64,000 nt of DNA from Bacillus sp. JCM 19058 (GTDB lineage Bacteria; Bacillota; Bacilli; Bacillales_H; Bacillaceae_D), in the NCBI GenBank assembly GCA_001310555.1, contig BAXO01000014.1, positions 12,340-76,339 on the forward strand, read 5' to 3'. This document shows positions 1 to 8,847 of this stretch, in pieces. Positions within the stretch are counted from its first letter, which is position 1; each line of letters starts with the position of its first letter. A model generated the notes under the pieces. That model saw only the letters and a list, made by a program, of their open reading frames with translations, ran no database searches and was not told where the DNA came from. The position numbers and the translations under genes were made by a program.

Positions 1-56
1 GTATTTTCATAAGCTCTTCCTTTAACCAACTTTACAATTTTAAACGAAAACAATAA

Positions 57-100
57 CGACAATCATTATCATTTACCATGTCTAATGATAACGACTATCA
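57..100. promoter_or_regulatory. Two Fur-box-like operators
   Basis: Two 15-base elements match the Bacillus Fur 7-1-7 consensus TGATAATNATTATCA at 13 of 15 positions each. The first, at 57-71, fits on the minus strand (TGATAATGATTGTCG); the second, at 86-100, reads TGATAACGACTATCA and is a perfect inverted repeat around one base. They are 14 bases apart. They lie 265 bases before fumC, so they more likely control an iron-uptake gene reading leftward beyond the window edge. The rest of 101-365 shows no gene. Confidence 0.6.
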
Positions 101-365
101 CTGTCAAAGTCAATCAATATTACTAGAAAATCACGAGTTTGTGAGAAATGTTTTCACCATTGTCTTTTGCCAGGTGCAGTGGATCCTAAATATTCTGTAA
201 AACAAATCCCTTCGGTTGAAATTCTTCATTAGTTATTTTATTGTCAAATCAGAGTCATTTATTACCTGCTTTTTTTTGTCAGCGCTCCAGCAGACAATGA
301 GTATAAGGCACTACTTACCATGAGACGTGATTTACACAATGAAATTTAGGAAGGAATGGTGTGAA

Positions 366-1765
366 GTGAAAACGCGGATTGAACGAGATACACTAGGCGA
401 AATTCATGTGCAAGCTGACCGATTCTGGGGTGCTCAAACGCAACGAAGTCTTGAAAACTTTCGGATCGGGCAGGAACGAATCCCTTCAGAAGTCATCGCC
501 GCTTTTGCCCATTTAAAAAAAAGCGGCGGCCATCGCAAACGGTTCCCTTTCCGGACTCGAGTCAGAAAAAGTCGAAGCGATCACCTACGCAGCCGATCGT
601 GTGCTGTCTGAGGATTTATCCGTGCATTTTCCGCTCGTTGTCTGGCAAACGGGGAGCGGTACCCAATCGAATATGAACATGAATGAAGTATTGGCTCACC
701 TCGCCAATCAACGGCTCGCTGAGCAAAGCCAAAATGAGGTTCGTGTTCATCCGAATGATGATGTTAACCGTTCACAAAGCTCAAATGACACATTTCCAAC
801 GGCAATGCATATCGCGACTGTCATCAAAGCGGAAAATCAGCTCTTGCCAGCATTAAAAAGGTTTAAGGCGACACTTGCTGAAAAAGAAGCAGAAAACGAA
901 AACGTCGTAAAAATTGGCCGCACCCACCTCCAGGATGCCACTCCACTTACGTTTGCCCAAGAAATTAGTGGCTGGAAGCGAATGATTGAGAAATGCGAAG
1001 ACATGATTATCACAAGCCTTGATTATGTACGTGAGCTAGCCATCGGCGGAACAGCTGTCGGGACTGGACTTAATTCACCCGAGGGATTTGGGGACGAAGT
1101 AGCTAGGCAGCTTAGCGAGCAAACAGGAGTTAAACTGGCCGCTGCCAAAAATTATTTCCAGGCGCTGACGAGCCACGATGAGCTCGTCCATTTCCATGGC
1201 GCCCTGAAGCTTTAGCTGCCGACCTGTTTAAAATCACAAATGACATCCGTCTGCTGGCGAGCGGACCTCGCTGCGGTATCGGTGAAATAACCATTCCCGC
1301 AAACGAGCCGGGTAGCTCGATCATGCCTGGTAAAGTGAACCCGACACAAAGCGAAGCCTTGACAATGGTCGCCTCACAAGTATTCGGAAACGACGCGACC
1401 ATTGGATTTGCGGCAAGTCAAGGACATTTCCAGCTCAATGTATTTAAACCAGTCATCATATACAACGTCTTACAGTCCATGAGATTACTAACAGATGGTC
1501 TCAACAATTTCCGTGATAAATGCCTCGCCGGGCTTAAAGCCGATCGAGAAGTAATGGAGACGTACTTAGAAGAATCGTTAATGCTCGTCACTGCGCTCAA
1601 TCCCCATATCGGCTATGAAAATGCGGCAACGATTGCCAAAACGGCTCACGCAGAAAAAAATCACGCTAAAAGAAGCAGCCGAAAAAAAGCGGATTACTGT
1701 CCGCTGAACAATTCGAACAGTTTGTCAAGCCGGATGAGATGATTCAACCGAGGAGACGAACATGA
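366..1765 (+). CDS. fumC: Fumarate hydratase class II (frame broken)
   Basis: Converts fumarate to malate in the TCA cycle, cytosolic, iron-independent. The N-terminus [24 protein letters not shown] and the signature [11 protein letters not shown] are those of the fumarase/aspartase superfamily; [15 protein letters not shown] and [20 protein letters not shown] are typical of FumC. The length (about 465 residues) is normal for the family. I chose GTG at 366 because AGGAAGGA lies about ten bases before it and the protein then starts [12 protein letters not shown]. The frame breaks at the A8 run 515-522, near 1210 (one base missing), and at A7 runs 1654-1660 and 1682-1688; the corrected end is [17 protein letters not shown]. 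The breaks look like sequencing errors. A terminator follows. Confidence 0.9.
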
Positions 1766-1793
1766 GCTCGTTTTAGCTTGTTACTCGATTCGG

Positions 1794-1836
1794 AAGCTCT
1801 CGCCTTCTCGTAAGGTGAGAGCTTTCCCCTTTCATC
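1794..1836 (+). terminator. Rho-independent terminator after fumC
   Basis: A 13-bp stem (AAGCTCTCGCCTT at 1794-1806 with AAGGTGAGAGCTT at 1812-1824, one G-T type pair) with a five-base loop is followed by a T/C-rich tail. Confidence 0.75.
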
Positions 1837-1874
1837 TTCTTGGCTTGCTCTAAGGCAAAGGAGCAAACCGACGA

Positions 1875-2093
1875 CTAATTAGTCACTCTTTTTTTCATTC
1901 CGTACCGGGTCGCCTTGAATATGGCTTCTCGCTTGACTGCGTAGGCATTAGCAATGACTGCAGCTCTTTCTGAACTAATATGCCTTTGTCCACTCTCGAT
2001 TTGCGAAAGGTATCCCGCTGATATTCCGATCTTCTTTGCTGCTTGCTCTAAGGTGTAGCCATTTCGTAAGCGTGCCTCTTTCACTAAGCTCAT
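1875..2093 (-). CDS. Small Xre-family HTH regulator
   Basis: A DNA-binding protein of about 72 residues made almost entirely of one HTH_3 domain: RLRNGYTLEQAAKKIGISAG followed by YLSQIESGQRHIS is a textbook Xre helix-turn-helix, with a basic tail (MKKRVTN). ATG at 2093 follows a weak GGTGA site; a GTG twelve bases upstream is the alternative. The frame is intact. No metabolic partner is evident. It sits opposite a second Xre gene, a layout common in phage-like or mobile segments, but no integrase is visible. Its target is unknown. Confidence 0.7.
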   Translation of the reverse strand: MSLVKEARLRNGYTLEQAAKKIGISAGYLSQIESGQRHISSERAAVIANAYAVKREAIFKATRYGMKKRVTN

Positions 2094-2355
2094 GCAAATC
2101 ACCACACTTCGTTAGAATTACCTATATTTTTGTTATGATTTTACAACGCGTAATGCGTATTAGTCAATGCATTTTGTGAATTTTGTGTGATTATGCTGAA
2201 TTTTGCATTTCGCAAAGTATAATAGACAAATAAAAGGAAGCTTCCACTGATTCCATCAAGCATTAATGACGCTATGGTCTCTAGTTGAGACCGTGCCTGC
2301 TTTTAGGTTTCAAAGGCTTCGAACTGGGAGAAATGGTTGAAAAGAGGCGTGTTTA

Positions 2356-2683
2356 ATGTTTCCACAACGTTTAAAAAAAGCTTAGAATAAGACATGGACT
2401 AACGATGAAAATGCTCGCAGAAAAATTGAATGTCGCTCCTTCTACGATTTCAGGCTATGAAAACGGCAAGCGTAAGCCTGATATGGATACGTTGGCGAAG
2501 CTTGCCGACTATTTTCAAAGCTCAACGGATTATTTGCTTGGACGAACAGACAACCCATATACGGGTAATCCTTCCATTCAGGACGACATTTTTTATCAGG
2601 ATCAAATGACCGCGGAAGAAATCGATTATTTACGCGAATCCTTAGCTGTATTTAGAAAATATCGTGAGCACAATAACAGCTAG
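2356..2683 (+). CDS. Xre-family HTH regulator (frame broken)
   Basis: After removing one A from the A7 run at 2373-2379 the product reads MFPQRLKKLRIRHGLTMKML and then AEKLNVAPSTISGYENGKRK PDMDTLAKLADYF, a full Xre HTH, with the YLLGRTDNP linker common to Bacillus SinR-like and phage-type repressors, and a C-terminal helix EIDYLRESLAVFRKYREH. About 108 residues. ATG at 2356 follows the ribosome site AAAAGAGG. Its N-terminal half is lost if the run is taken literally. It is transcribed away from the other Xre gene. Target unknown; the family suggests a repressor of a nearby or mobile locus. Confidence 0.75.
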
Positions 2684-2845
2684 CTTCCTCTTGAAAGAGT
2701 GTAGCTAGCTGTTAATTATGCCGTGATTTTCCATCGTTCACTTTTCCTATTGCATCGAATAATCGTCACAGATTCCGATTAAAAGAAGGTTAAAGTTGCT
2801 AGACTTAAAAGTGGAGTCATTTCCGGAGTTTATGCCCCTATGCCA

Positions 2846-3025
2846 TCATTCATCGTATGTATAGCGGACGACGTATTTATTCGATTTTAGCTTCTTGATT
2901 TCGACAACTGGACCAATCTCATAACCATTTTGCCAATTATCCTCTATTTTCGCTTTTAAACAATCCGCTTGAAATTTTGATTGAAAAAGCTGTTTATAAT
3001 AAATCCAGCGCGGCCGTTGCTTCAT
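2846..3025 (-). CDS. Small hypothetical protein, 59 residues
   Basis: A complete minus-strand frame with a ribosome site (GTAAGAGG) just before ATG at 3025. It starts MKQRPRWIYYKQLFQSKFQA and ends SNKYVVRYTYDE. It is basic, rich in K, Q and Y, has no membrane segment and no signal peptide. The alternation in VVEIKKLKSNKYVVRYTYDE suggests beta strands at the C-terminus. I do not recognise the family. It is the last gene before the CRISPR array and is transcribed away from it. Confidence 0.55.
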   Translation of the reverse strand: MKQRPRWIYYKQLFQSKFQADCLKAKIEDNWQNGYEIGPVVEIKKLKSNKYVVRYTYDE

Positions 3026-3300
3026 CCTCTTACCTTCTGTCCTTTCCGTTTCTATCCATTAGTGCTATTGTACAGAAAATGAAGTAAAAGCTCAAATCTG
3101 CTGAACGACAAGGCGAGCATGGTCCAGCGAAGTGACTCGAGTGTCGCGTGTCATCTGCCTGTCCAGCGGGCTCGTACAAACTCAAGCCCACTATGGCACT
3201 CCATCTCGCCCTTCGAAGCAACATGCAAGTCGAACCTTCTCCTCGTTGAACATCGTTTGGAAGTATTGGAGTCCTCTCATCTAAGAAACATGGAAGGGCT
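3026..3300. other. Left flank of CRISPR array, no gene recognised
   Basis: I find no reading frame with a ribosome site and recognisable product here. The distal, degenerate end of the array begins at 3301. Confidence 0.4.
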
Positions 3301-4050
3301 GTTTAAATACGTTCTATGATGGTTCTACCTACGCAACCTTACTAAAGGTCAACCCGTAGCAATATTTAAGTACACCCTATGTTCTGGTTCTACTTACTAC
3401 AAGAAAATCAAAACGTTCTTGACGTGGCAATTTAAATACATCCTATGTTCTGGTTCTACGAAATCCGGATCGAAAATGAACACTGTCGCTGAGCTATTTA
3501 AATACATCCTATGTTCTGGTTCTACCAGCTATGTCCCGTTTTAATAACCGTATGTCCAAATATTTAAATACATCCTATGTTCTGGTTCTACATTGGACAA
3601 ACGGTGCATCCTCATGCTTTTGTCGCAATTTAAATACATCCTATGTTCTGGTTCTACAACCTAATTCAGTACACACCTTGTCAAATTGATTGGATTTAAA
3701 TACATCCTATGTTCTGGTTCTACTCCCAAGCGCTTCCGAACGCGAACCCTATTACAAATATTTAAATACATCCTATGTTCTGGTTCTACCCTTCGCAACA
3801 AACCACGGTTCGCTTTCCTTCTCGAATTTAAATACATCCTATGTTCTGGTTCTACTAACTCTGTAGGCGTCATGGATTCGGACTATCGCGGATTTAAATA
3901 CATCCTATGTTCTGGTTCTACGGTCGATTGAGACACTAAAGTAATCTGCAACTTTCATTTAAATACATCCTATGTTCTGGTTCTACGTAAGACGCTTGAT
4001 ACAGTTCCAATTAAGGATGAATTTAAATACATCCTATGTTCTGGTTCTAC
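3301..4050 (-). CRISPR. CRISPR array, 12 repeats, no cas genes in window
   Basis: A 30-base repeat beginning ATTTAAATACATCC and ending GTTCTGGTTCTAC occurs at 3430, 3496, 3562, 3628, 3694, 3760, 3826, 3892, 3957 and 4021 without change. A variant lies at 3364-3393 (three mismatches) and a 28-base degenerate copy at 3301-3328. Spacers are 34-36 bases and all different. Read on the minus strand the repeat ends ATGTATTTAAAT, like the 5' handle of type I-B Clostridium and Bacillus repeats, and degenerate copies sit at the low-coordinate end, as expected for the leader-distal end. So the array is probably transcribed on the minus strand from a leader near 4051-4300. Subtype I-B is inference. Cas1, Cas2 and effector genes are absent. 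Confidence 0.97.
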
Positions 4051-4470
4051 CCTAGTCAAATCAAGGTCTCTGCTTTTAACTGTAGCTTAAATAGCTTAGA
4101 GCTGCAAGCTTTTCGAGCTTATTTCCCCAACCTCCAGTTAAAAAAATATAAAAGCAAACGATTCATGCCCAAACCGTTATGCAGTAAGACTTACATCCTT
4201 TTTTATCTAAAAGGCGGTTGGGAAATTGGACGGCGAAAGGAACTGATGTCGACTTACCGTATAGAAACTAAGAAGGTTGCTCGTTGCTGGGCGCTTGGAG
4301 TTTAACTTGAATGGGAAATCATTCACACCCCATTTTATTCTTAATCTTACAAAAAAAATTTAATCTAGCTGTAGTTTTTGGCCACAGCCTTTTTATGTTA
4401 AGCTTCCCGCGAAGCGGATCGCATGTAGATTGTGCCATATTCTCTTTTGCTCCGACTTGGCAATATGCTC
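4051..4470 (-). other. Probable CRISPR leader and non-coding flank
   Basis: This 420-base stretch next to the last perfect repeat has no convincing gene. On the minus strand it holds an A/T-rich part with a T7 run (about 4139-4147) roughly 90 bases before the first repeat, which suits a leader. Assigned by position and array polarity only. A plus-strand ORF that begins inside the last repeat is a by-product of the array. Confidence 0.4.
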
Positions 4471-5024
4471 TTAGCCAATAAGCTCCTCGTCTTCGCGTTT
4501 TTTTTAATCTCTTCCATTCGCCGGTTTTGTTCCTTATCGCGAATTCGGTGAGCAAGTCTCGCTGCTGCACTTGCCGCAATGCTTGCTACTAAATCATCAA
4601 GGAAGGTATGGACCTGCGGCTTTCTGTTATCAAGCTCTTTAATAATACCTACCTTTTGTTTATCCAAATAACCGAACGTCGTTACTGCGATACTACCAAA
4701 GCCATAAACGGAGCCGAGTGCGATCGTTTCATCGACACCGAACAAGCTTCATCGCTTCCTATTAATGATTGAAGAGGCTCCGATAACTGATTTTTTTTCA
4801 GCTAATTCATCTAATTCAACACCGACAAGAATAGCGTGCTGCATTTCCCGCTTGCACAACACGGCATCAACGTTTTCATAGCATTCGCTTACTTTAATCT
4901 CAGGATTATAGGGAATTTGCAAGTCATACACAATTTTAGCAATATCCTCAATGGTCACTCCACGTTCCTTAAGCTTTGCACGTGCGGCTTGCTCGACAAC
5001 ACGATCTGGTACTGGTTTCTTCAT
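4471..5024 (-). CDS. yutG: Phosphatidylglycerophosphatase A family, YutG-like (frame broken)
   Basis: Matches the B. subtilis YutG/PgpA-type family: ARAKLKERGVTIEDIAKIVYDLQ at the N-terminus and, further on, LFGVDETIALGSVYGFGSIAVTTFGYLDK then HTFLDDLVASIAASAAARLAHR. Family members are linked to removing phosphate from phosphatidylglycerophosphate or to low-temperature growth; the exact substrate here is not proven. About 184 residues after correction. ATG at 5024 follows AGGGGGG. The frame breaks at T8 4791-4798, near 4746 (one base missing), and at T8 4498-4505; the corrected C-terminus reads KKKREDEELIG and stops at 4471. Confidence 0.75.
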
Positions 5025-5270
5025 CTATCTCCCCCCCTAATCTCTTAATTTTACCATAATTCCTAAAAGAATTCTGATTTAGTTGTCCTAAAGGTCCGCT
5101 ATATGCACGGACGCTATGTACTATTGTTGGCGAATGGGCTCATCAATCTCCTTCTCAAGCAACGGAGCAAGCATTGAACTGCCAAGGAGCTTCTAAATTT
5201 ACTAGTTTCAAAGATTTTTCCTTTTTCCATCACGGCTTACTTCCCATAGATCATCAACAATTTGCTGTAA

Positions 5271-5530
5271 CACCTCATCGATTATTTCACTCATGGCGAC
5301 AACCGTTCGGGAAATGTACTCATCCATAACGAAATAATCAGCTTTTATTGATTTAAGCGGGTCAGGAGTATCAGCTCCCTATTATGATATTTACTACTTA
5401 ATCAAGAGTTTGGCTGCGTACTCGAATCGCAATGATGAATTGAGGGATTTTTTTGAAGGGCTATAGTATAAGCTCTTTTGACGAGGAGAGAGTAAAGTTT
5501 CATCAAATCATCGATGTGTTGCTGCTGTAG
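5271..5530 (+). pseudogene. Aminoglycoside 3'-phosphotransferase C-terminal remnant
   Basis: Translated in pieces, the strand shows the APH catalytic loop HGD followed four residues later by N (HGDNRSGNVLIHN, from 5292), then FIDLSGSGVSAPYYDIYYLI and ELRDFFEGL, then SSFDEERVKFHQIIDVLLL with stop at 5528-5530. This follows the order of APH(3') enzymes: HGD loop, FIDLGRSG, WYDIAF, C-terminal helix. Frame changes lie near 5338 and 5465. The N-terminal nucleotide-binding half is not recognisable upstream, so this looks truly truncated. Assignment rests on motif order only. Confidence 0.5.
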
Positions 5531-5648
5531 ATGCTAAATGATCGTGTTTTACCATGATAGTTTGCAAGCAAAAATCAGTTTACGCCACTGAAGAATGGGT
5601 AAACATTGGTGGCTTATTAAACTAATGGATACGATAGTTCAATCCCCA

Positions 5649-5698
5649 ATCGAGTAGGTGGGGATAGTTAACCCCCGACCTCTCACACCACCGTACGG
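5649..5698 (-). mobile_element. Group II intron 3'-end remnant
   Basis: On the minus strand CCGTACGG is followed by TGGTGTGAGAGGTCGGGG and then a short stem (GGGGG-TTAACTAT-CCCCA) leading into CCTACTCGAT. This is the layout of the end of domain V plus domain VI in bacterial group II introns. The 5' half of domain V and the reverse transcriptase are missing; the element abuts the stop codon of nanE, so it is a truncated scar. Recognition is from memory of such intron ends. Confidence 0.5.
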
Positions 5699-5708
5699 AT
5701 CATCGTCA

Positions 5709-6377
5709 TTATTTCACCTTGCTGGCAAAGCGTTCTGTGATTTGTTGTGGCCGCGTGATCGCTCCCCCAACAACAACTGCATGAACACCAATCTCAAAAG
5801 CGCGTGCAAGCATCTCTGGTGTGATGATATTCCCTTCCGCAATGACAGGTGCTTTTACCGATCTGACAACTTCTTTTAGGAAGCGGAAGTCATCATTATA
5901 CAGTTTTTTGCCTCTAGTATCGGCAGTATAGCCATGCAATGTGGTACCAACATAATCAAAACCTAGTTTGTCAGCTTCTACCGCTTCATCCAGAGTGGCG
6001 ATATCAGCCATTAATTCAACGTCTGGCGCCTTCTCCCGTACATATGCAACGAGATCAGCCAGCGTTTTTTCGGGGCGCTTCCTCTTCGTCGCATCCATGG
6101 CGATCACTTCACATCCGCTTTGAAGCAGTTCATCAATTTCTTTTGTCGTTGCTGTGATATACACATTTGATCCAGCATAATCTCGTTTCACAATGCCGAT
6201 AACGGAAAGATTGATTTCCTTTTTGATAGCGATAATGTCTTCTTTGGAGTTGGAACGGATTCCTTTAGCGCCTCCCTGAAATGCGGCAAGCGCCATTTTG
6301 CTCATAATGAAAGAAGAATGAAGCGGTTCATTATCCAATGCTTGGCAAGATACGATTAAATCATTTGGTAAATACAT
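5709..6377 (-). CDS. nanE: N-acetylmannosamine-6-phosphate 2-epimerase
   Basis: Converts N-acetylmannosamine-6-phosphate to N-acetylglucosamine-6-phosphate, the third step of sialic acid breakdown. The frame is intact (about 222 residues, normal for NanE). Family features: [15 protein letters not shown] at the N-terminus, [28 protein letters not shown], catalytic-region [21 protein letters not shown] and GTTLHGYT, then APVIAEGNI and [10 protein letters not shown] phosphate-binding loops of the TIM barrel. ATG at 6377 follows TAGGAGTG with good spacing. It is the last gene of the minus-strand nan operon, 75 bases after nanK; the group II intron scar starts right after its stop. Confidence 0.92.
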   Translation of the reverse strand: MYLPNDLIVSCQALDNEPLHSSFIMSKMALAAFQGGAKGIRSNSKEDIIAIKKEINLSVIGIVKRDYAGSNVYITATTKEIDELLQSGCEVIAMDATKRKRPEKTLADLVAYVREKAPDVELMADIATLDEAVEADKLGFDYVGTTLHGYTADTRGKKLYNDDFRFLKEVVRSVKAPVIAEGNIITPEMLARAFEIGVHAVVVGGAITRPQQITERFASKVK

Positions 6378-6452
6378 TATATCACTCCTAATTTGATGGG
6401 AGACAATCCCTGTTTGAGGTATCACATTTTACCACTGTTGGGAGTCCCCTTG

Positions 6453-7314
6453 TCAAAAAAATGGATACACGGCGCCATACAGTGCTGCGTTGTTGTACAA
6501 CTGGGCGATGCGTATTTCGGTTTTCATGAAATCATCAGGCAAAAAAAGATGGGATGTGTTTTTTGATATGTCCTAGCAGAAAATCCCCTTGTTCAGATAT
6601 ACCGCCTCCAATGATGATGCAGCTTGGATCGGCGATCAAAATAATTTGTGCAAGGCCAGCTGCAACTTCACGTGCCCACTCGATAACCACTGCTTCAGAT
6701 AAACTATCTCCTTGTTTTGCCTGGTCGAACACATCTTTCGCCGTCGTCTCTGCACCGAATGTTGTCCTGATCAGGTGATTCAATGCAGAAGTTGAGGCTC
6801 GCATTTCAAAATTGGTTTTTGTATTAGGACCATAGACAAGATAACCGACGGAATTGGCTTGGAAAAATGCCCCATCAACCAGTTTATCCAGAAAATACGC
6901 GCCACCGATACCCGTGCCAAGCGTAATGCAAAACACATTATCAAGCCCTACAGCGGCACCTTTCCAACGCTCCCCGAGCAGTGCGGCGTTCACGTCGTTT
7001 TCAACATGTACAGGCAAATTGAGTGGGGCAAGTGCTTGTTTGAAATTTGTTCCTCGATAAGCTTTGATCGTCGGTCCGGCATAAACCACCTCCCCTTGCT
7101 CGCGGTTGACGATTCCGGCCGTGCTAATTCCAATGCCATCAAGTTCAAATCGTACATTGTATTCGGTGGCGATTGCGGTCACCTGTTTGATAATAGATTG
7201 GTCAATATTTTCTTTCGTCGGCGTTTTTTGGCTGCTGACAAGCTGCTGTTTGTCATCCAGTAGGGCATACTTGATGAACGTTCCGCCAATGTCAATACAT
7301 AGATAATTTGCCAT
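6453..7314 (-). CDS. nanK: ROK-family kinase, probable N-acetylmannosamine kinase (frame broken at 3' end)
   Basis: Expected to phosphorylate N-acetylmannosamine made by NanA. The ATP site CIDIGGTFIKYALLD starts at residue 5 and LGTGIGGAYFLDKLVDGAFF and the catalytic-loop VENDVNAALLGE are ROK hallmarks, with a final SCIIIGGGISEQ. ATG at 7314 follows TAGGTGG. The last 28 residues lie beyond a one-base change in the A7 run at 6541-6547 and read PDDFMKTEIRIAQLYNNAA. The usual ROK zinc motif CxCGxxGCxE is absent: the region reads YGPNTKTNFEMRAST. Substrate assignment rests on the operon (nanA, nanE). Confidence 0.8.
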
Positions 7315-7323
7315 GATGTCCAC

Positions 7324-7995
7324 CTACGTCTTTGCTTTGTTAATATGTTTGGTAAGCAATGCTTTCGCCTTCGGTGCATCCCGTTCTTCAAGTGCTTCCA
7401 CAATTTGCATGTGCTCCATTGTCAGTGTGCGGTATTCCTCCTCCGTCAGCTGGATATGCTGCACCTGGAAAAAATAACTGGTAATCATATTTGTCAGCTG
7501 AATGAAGAGCTGATTGTTTGTCGCTTGCAAAAGCTGTTTATGAAATGCGGCATCGCCCTCTTTGAAGGCTTCCAATGTGGTAGCTTTCGAGTGATCATCG
7601 ACAATTCTCTTCAGTGTCGCCACTGCATCTTTGTCACCTTTTGATGTGATTTCATCAATCGCACCTGATTCGAATATGATACGCAGTCCAAGGATATCCC
7701 TGATATTTCCGTTATTAATTTGCCAGAGGAAGAAAAAGTTATCCAATAGATTGGCGATATTGGACTCGTTTAGAAAAGCACCTTGCCCTTGTCTGACACG
7801 GATAACACCTGTATTTTCCAGATAACTTAGCGCCTCGCGCACAACAGATCGGCTAACACCAAACATTTCTGTGAGTTTCCGCTCTGTTGGCATTTTATCG
7901 CCGGCCGTCAGTTGCTCTTCCATGATATAACGTTTTATTTCATGGATGACGGTTTGCTTTAATGATTTTCTTTCATCTGATTGAATCGGTTCCAT
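7324..7995 (-). CDS. GntR/FadR-type transcriptional regulator 1 of nan locus
   Basis: A 223-residue FadR-subfamily regulator, frame intact. N-terminal winged helix: IMEEQLTAGDKMPTERKLTE then MFGVSRSVVREALSYLENTG and VIRVRQGQGAFL. The C-terminal FCD-type helical ligand domain contains LGLRIIFESGAID, FHKQLLQATNN and HMQIVEALEERDAPKAKALL. Lies between the second regulator and nanK with nine bases to nanK, so it is co-transcribed. By context it probably senses a sialic acid catabolite and represses the nan genes; this is inference. ATG at 7995 overlaps the corrected end of the upstream regulator. Confidence 0.88.
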   Translation of the reverse strand: MEPIQSDERKSLKQTVIHEIKRYIMEEQLTAGDKMPTERKLTEMFGVSRSVVREALSYLENTGVIRVRQGQGAFLNESNIANLLDNFFFLWQINNGNIRDILGLRIIFESGAIDEITSKGDKDAVATLKRIVDDHSKATTLEAFKEGDAAFHKQLLQATNNQLFIQLTNMITSYFFQVQHIQLTEEEYRTLTMEHMQIVEALEERDAPKAKALLTKHINKAKT

Positions 7996-8696
7996 GTTGA
8001 CTATCTGCCTCCATTTTATTGATGAACAAGGTGATTGGCTCTAGATGCTGGATCATGGTCTGCTGTGATTTGTATAAATCCTTTGCCTTTAGAGCCTGAT
8101 CATTGTCTCATGCTGTTCATAAGACGAAAGCATCTGTGCTTCGTCTTGAATCATATTCATTTTTGTCAGTGTAAAATAGTCATTGATGATTTCGCTGAAC
8201 GTGTAAAATGTTTCGTTGCCAGTCGCTTTGATCAAAAACTGATGGAAAAAACGATCTGCTTGGCGTGTATCTTCCTGTTTTATAATCGCTTGGTAATATG
8301 AATTGTTTATGTCATGTAATTGCTGAAAATCAACCTCCATATTTTTCTCTATGATCAGCCGCAATGCACCAAGTTCGATGACTTTCCGGATCTCTACTAA
8401 TTCTTTTATTTTCACGCCATGGGTATCATAATGGTGTCTCAAGATCTCTTTGATAGATTCAAGATTCGGATTTTGAATATACACCCCCCTCCGGCCTTGA
8501 TTTTTAATATCCCAAAAGATTGCAGAGTGATGAGAGCTTCCCTAACAACAGTGCGGCTCACTTGCAGCTGACTAACAAGCTCCTTTTCCGATAGGTATCT
8601 GTCTTTGGGTTTCAGATCGCTTTCTGCAATATGCTGTTTGATCCTCTTGATGGCAATATCGACTAAGGATTCTTTTTGAATCGGCAAATGGCTCAC
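7973..8696 (-). CDS. GntR/FadR-type transcriptional regulator 2 of nan locus (frame broken)
   Basis: Same family as its neighbour. The winged helix reads DRYLSEKELVSQLQVSRTVV then REALITLQSFGILKIKAGGG; the FCD domain has VEIRKVIELGALRLI, FHQFLIKATGNETFY and a C-terminal helix. The frame breaks at the C6 run 8484-8489 (one base short) and near 8093, after which it reads ALKAKDLYKSQQTMIQHLEP and stops at 7973, overlapping regulator 1 by about 23 bases. First gene of the minus-strand operon; start at 8696 follows AGGTGAGCC. Two tandem, diverged paralogues in one nan locus is unusual. Confidence 0.8.
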
Positions 8697-8847
8697 CTCT
8701 ATACTAACAACTTTAATTTTTTTATCTTATTATAGCGCCCTTCGAATTCTTTATCACAGAATTTCAAAGTCTTCCACTTTATATTAGTTAACCAAACTTG
8801 TTATATCCCATCCATTCATTGGACGCTTTTCACATAAAAAAAAGCGG

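Noticed and set aside
3661..3931. Overlapping ORFs on both strands made of repeated FKYILCSGST / VEPEHRMYLN units
   Set aside because: They are translations of the CRISPR repeats; no ribosome site and spacers of arbitrary sequence.
4036..4305. 89-residue plus-strand ORF after the array
   Set aside because: Begins inside the last CRISPR repeat, no ribosome site, composition not protein-like.
5221..5400. Minus-strand reading frame with acidic, coding-like sequence (EYISRTVVAMSEIIDE)
   Set aside because: It is antisense to the APH remnant, whose plus-strand motifs are far more specific.
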